Assembly (NCBI GenBank): GCA_003151315.1
Contig: PLXF01000043.1
Coordinates: 1-5,200 of the forward strand
Length of the DNA stretch: 5,200 nt
From: Parachlamydiales bacterium
Lineage (GTDB): Bacteria > Chlamydiota > Chlamydiia > Chlamydiales > SM23-39
Direction: 5' to 3'
Positions 5,169-5,200 of this stretch are shown piece after piece (position 1 is the first letter of the stretch; each line of letters starts with the position of its first letter). Below the pieces are notes generated by a model. The model did no database searches. It was given only the letters and a program-made list of their open reading frames with translations, and was not told the origin of the DNA. Made by a program: the position numbers and the translations under genes.

Positions 5169-5200
5169 TATCCTGTGTCCAGTTGAAAGTTAGACAACCA

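Larger units (their letters stand above)
4941..5200. other. intergenic stretch without a credible gene
   Basis: After the terminator no gene can be supported. A frame runs open from 4945 to 5154, but its ATG follows directly on the terminator T-run with no ribosome site, and its second half merely translates the palindrome. The stretch holds the third dispersed repeat, the palindrome, and a final 30 bases (5171-5200) that could be the edge of another element. Confidence 0.6.

Overview
The window looks like a piece of chromosome from a Chlamydia-related bacterium (order Chlamydiales, 'environmental chlamydiae' such as Waddlia or Parachlamydia relatives). The main pointers are a cysteine-rich outer-membrane beta-barrel protein of the MOMP-like / Lpg1974 pore-forming type, an orphan OppA-type peptide-binding lipoprotein, and a 5-formyltetrahydrofolate cyclo-ligase gene preceded by a MORN/YwqK-like gene, an order I recall from Chlamydia. 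The genus is inferred from protein style and moderate GC only; no rRNA or other marker is present.

Layout, left to right. (1) Positions 2-274 hold the 3' end of a MORN-type (YwqK-like) gene on the plus strand. It overlaps by 17 bases the start of ygfA (258-785, TTG start), so the two probably form an operon. (2) A short convergent gap (786-812) holds a weak hairpin and the first copy of a small dispersed repeat. (3) On the minus strand lie oppA (2866-1271), a family 5 substrate-binding lipoprotein, and a small secreted four-cysteine protein (1274-813). They share a 4-base ATGA overlap and so look translationally coupled. A plausible sigma70-type promoter for the pair sits at 2897-2925. (4) The divergent intergenic stretch 2867-3130 holds that promoter, the second copy of the repeat, and two minor 7-base tandem duplications. 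(5) A possible 65-codon gene (3131-3328) with an excellent ribosome binding site is followed by a terminator-like hairpin (3432-3467). (6) A tentative promoter (3500-3527) leads into a strongly structured leader with two hairpins (3552-3585 and 3611-3634), then the outer-membrane protein gene (3676-4872), closed by a textbook rho-independent terminator (4906-4940). (7) The last 260 bases carry no credible gene. They hold the third copy of the dispersed repeat and a near-perfect 109-base palindrome (5060-5168) that resembles a non-coding mobile or REP-like repeat.

Functionally, the window mixes folate one-carbon metabolism, peptide capture at the cell envelope and an outer-membrane porin-like protein. 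I see no defence system, CRISPR array, toxin-antitoxin pair or rearranged mobile cassette. The items most worth a second look are the structured leader of the porin gene with a possible alternative pairing, the large palindrome, the three-copy intergenic repeat, the small unknown gene, and the cysteine-rich protein coupled to oppA.
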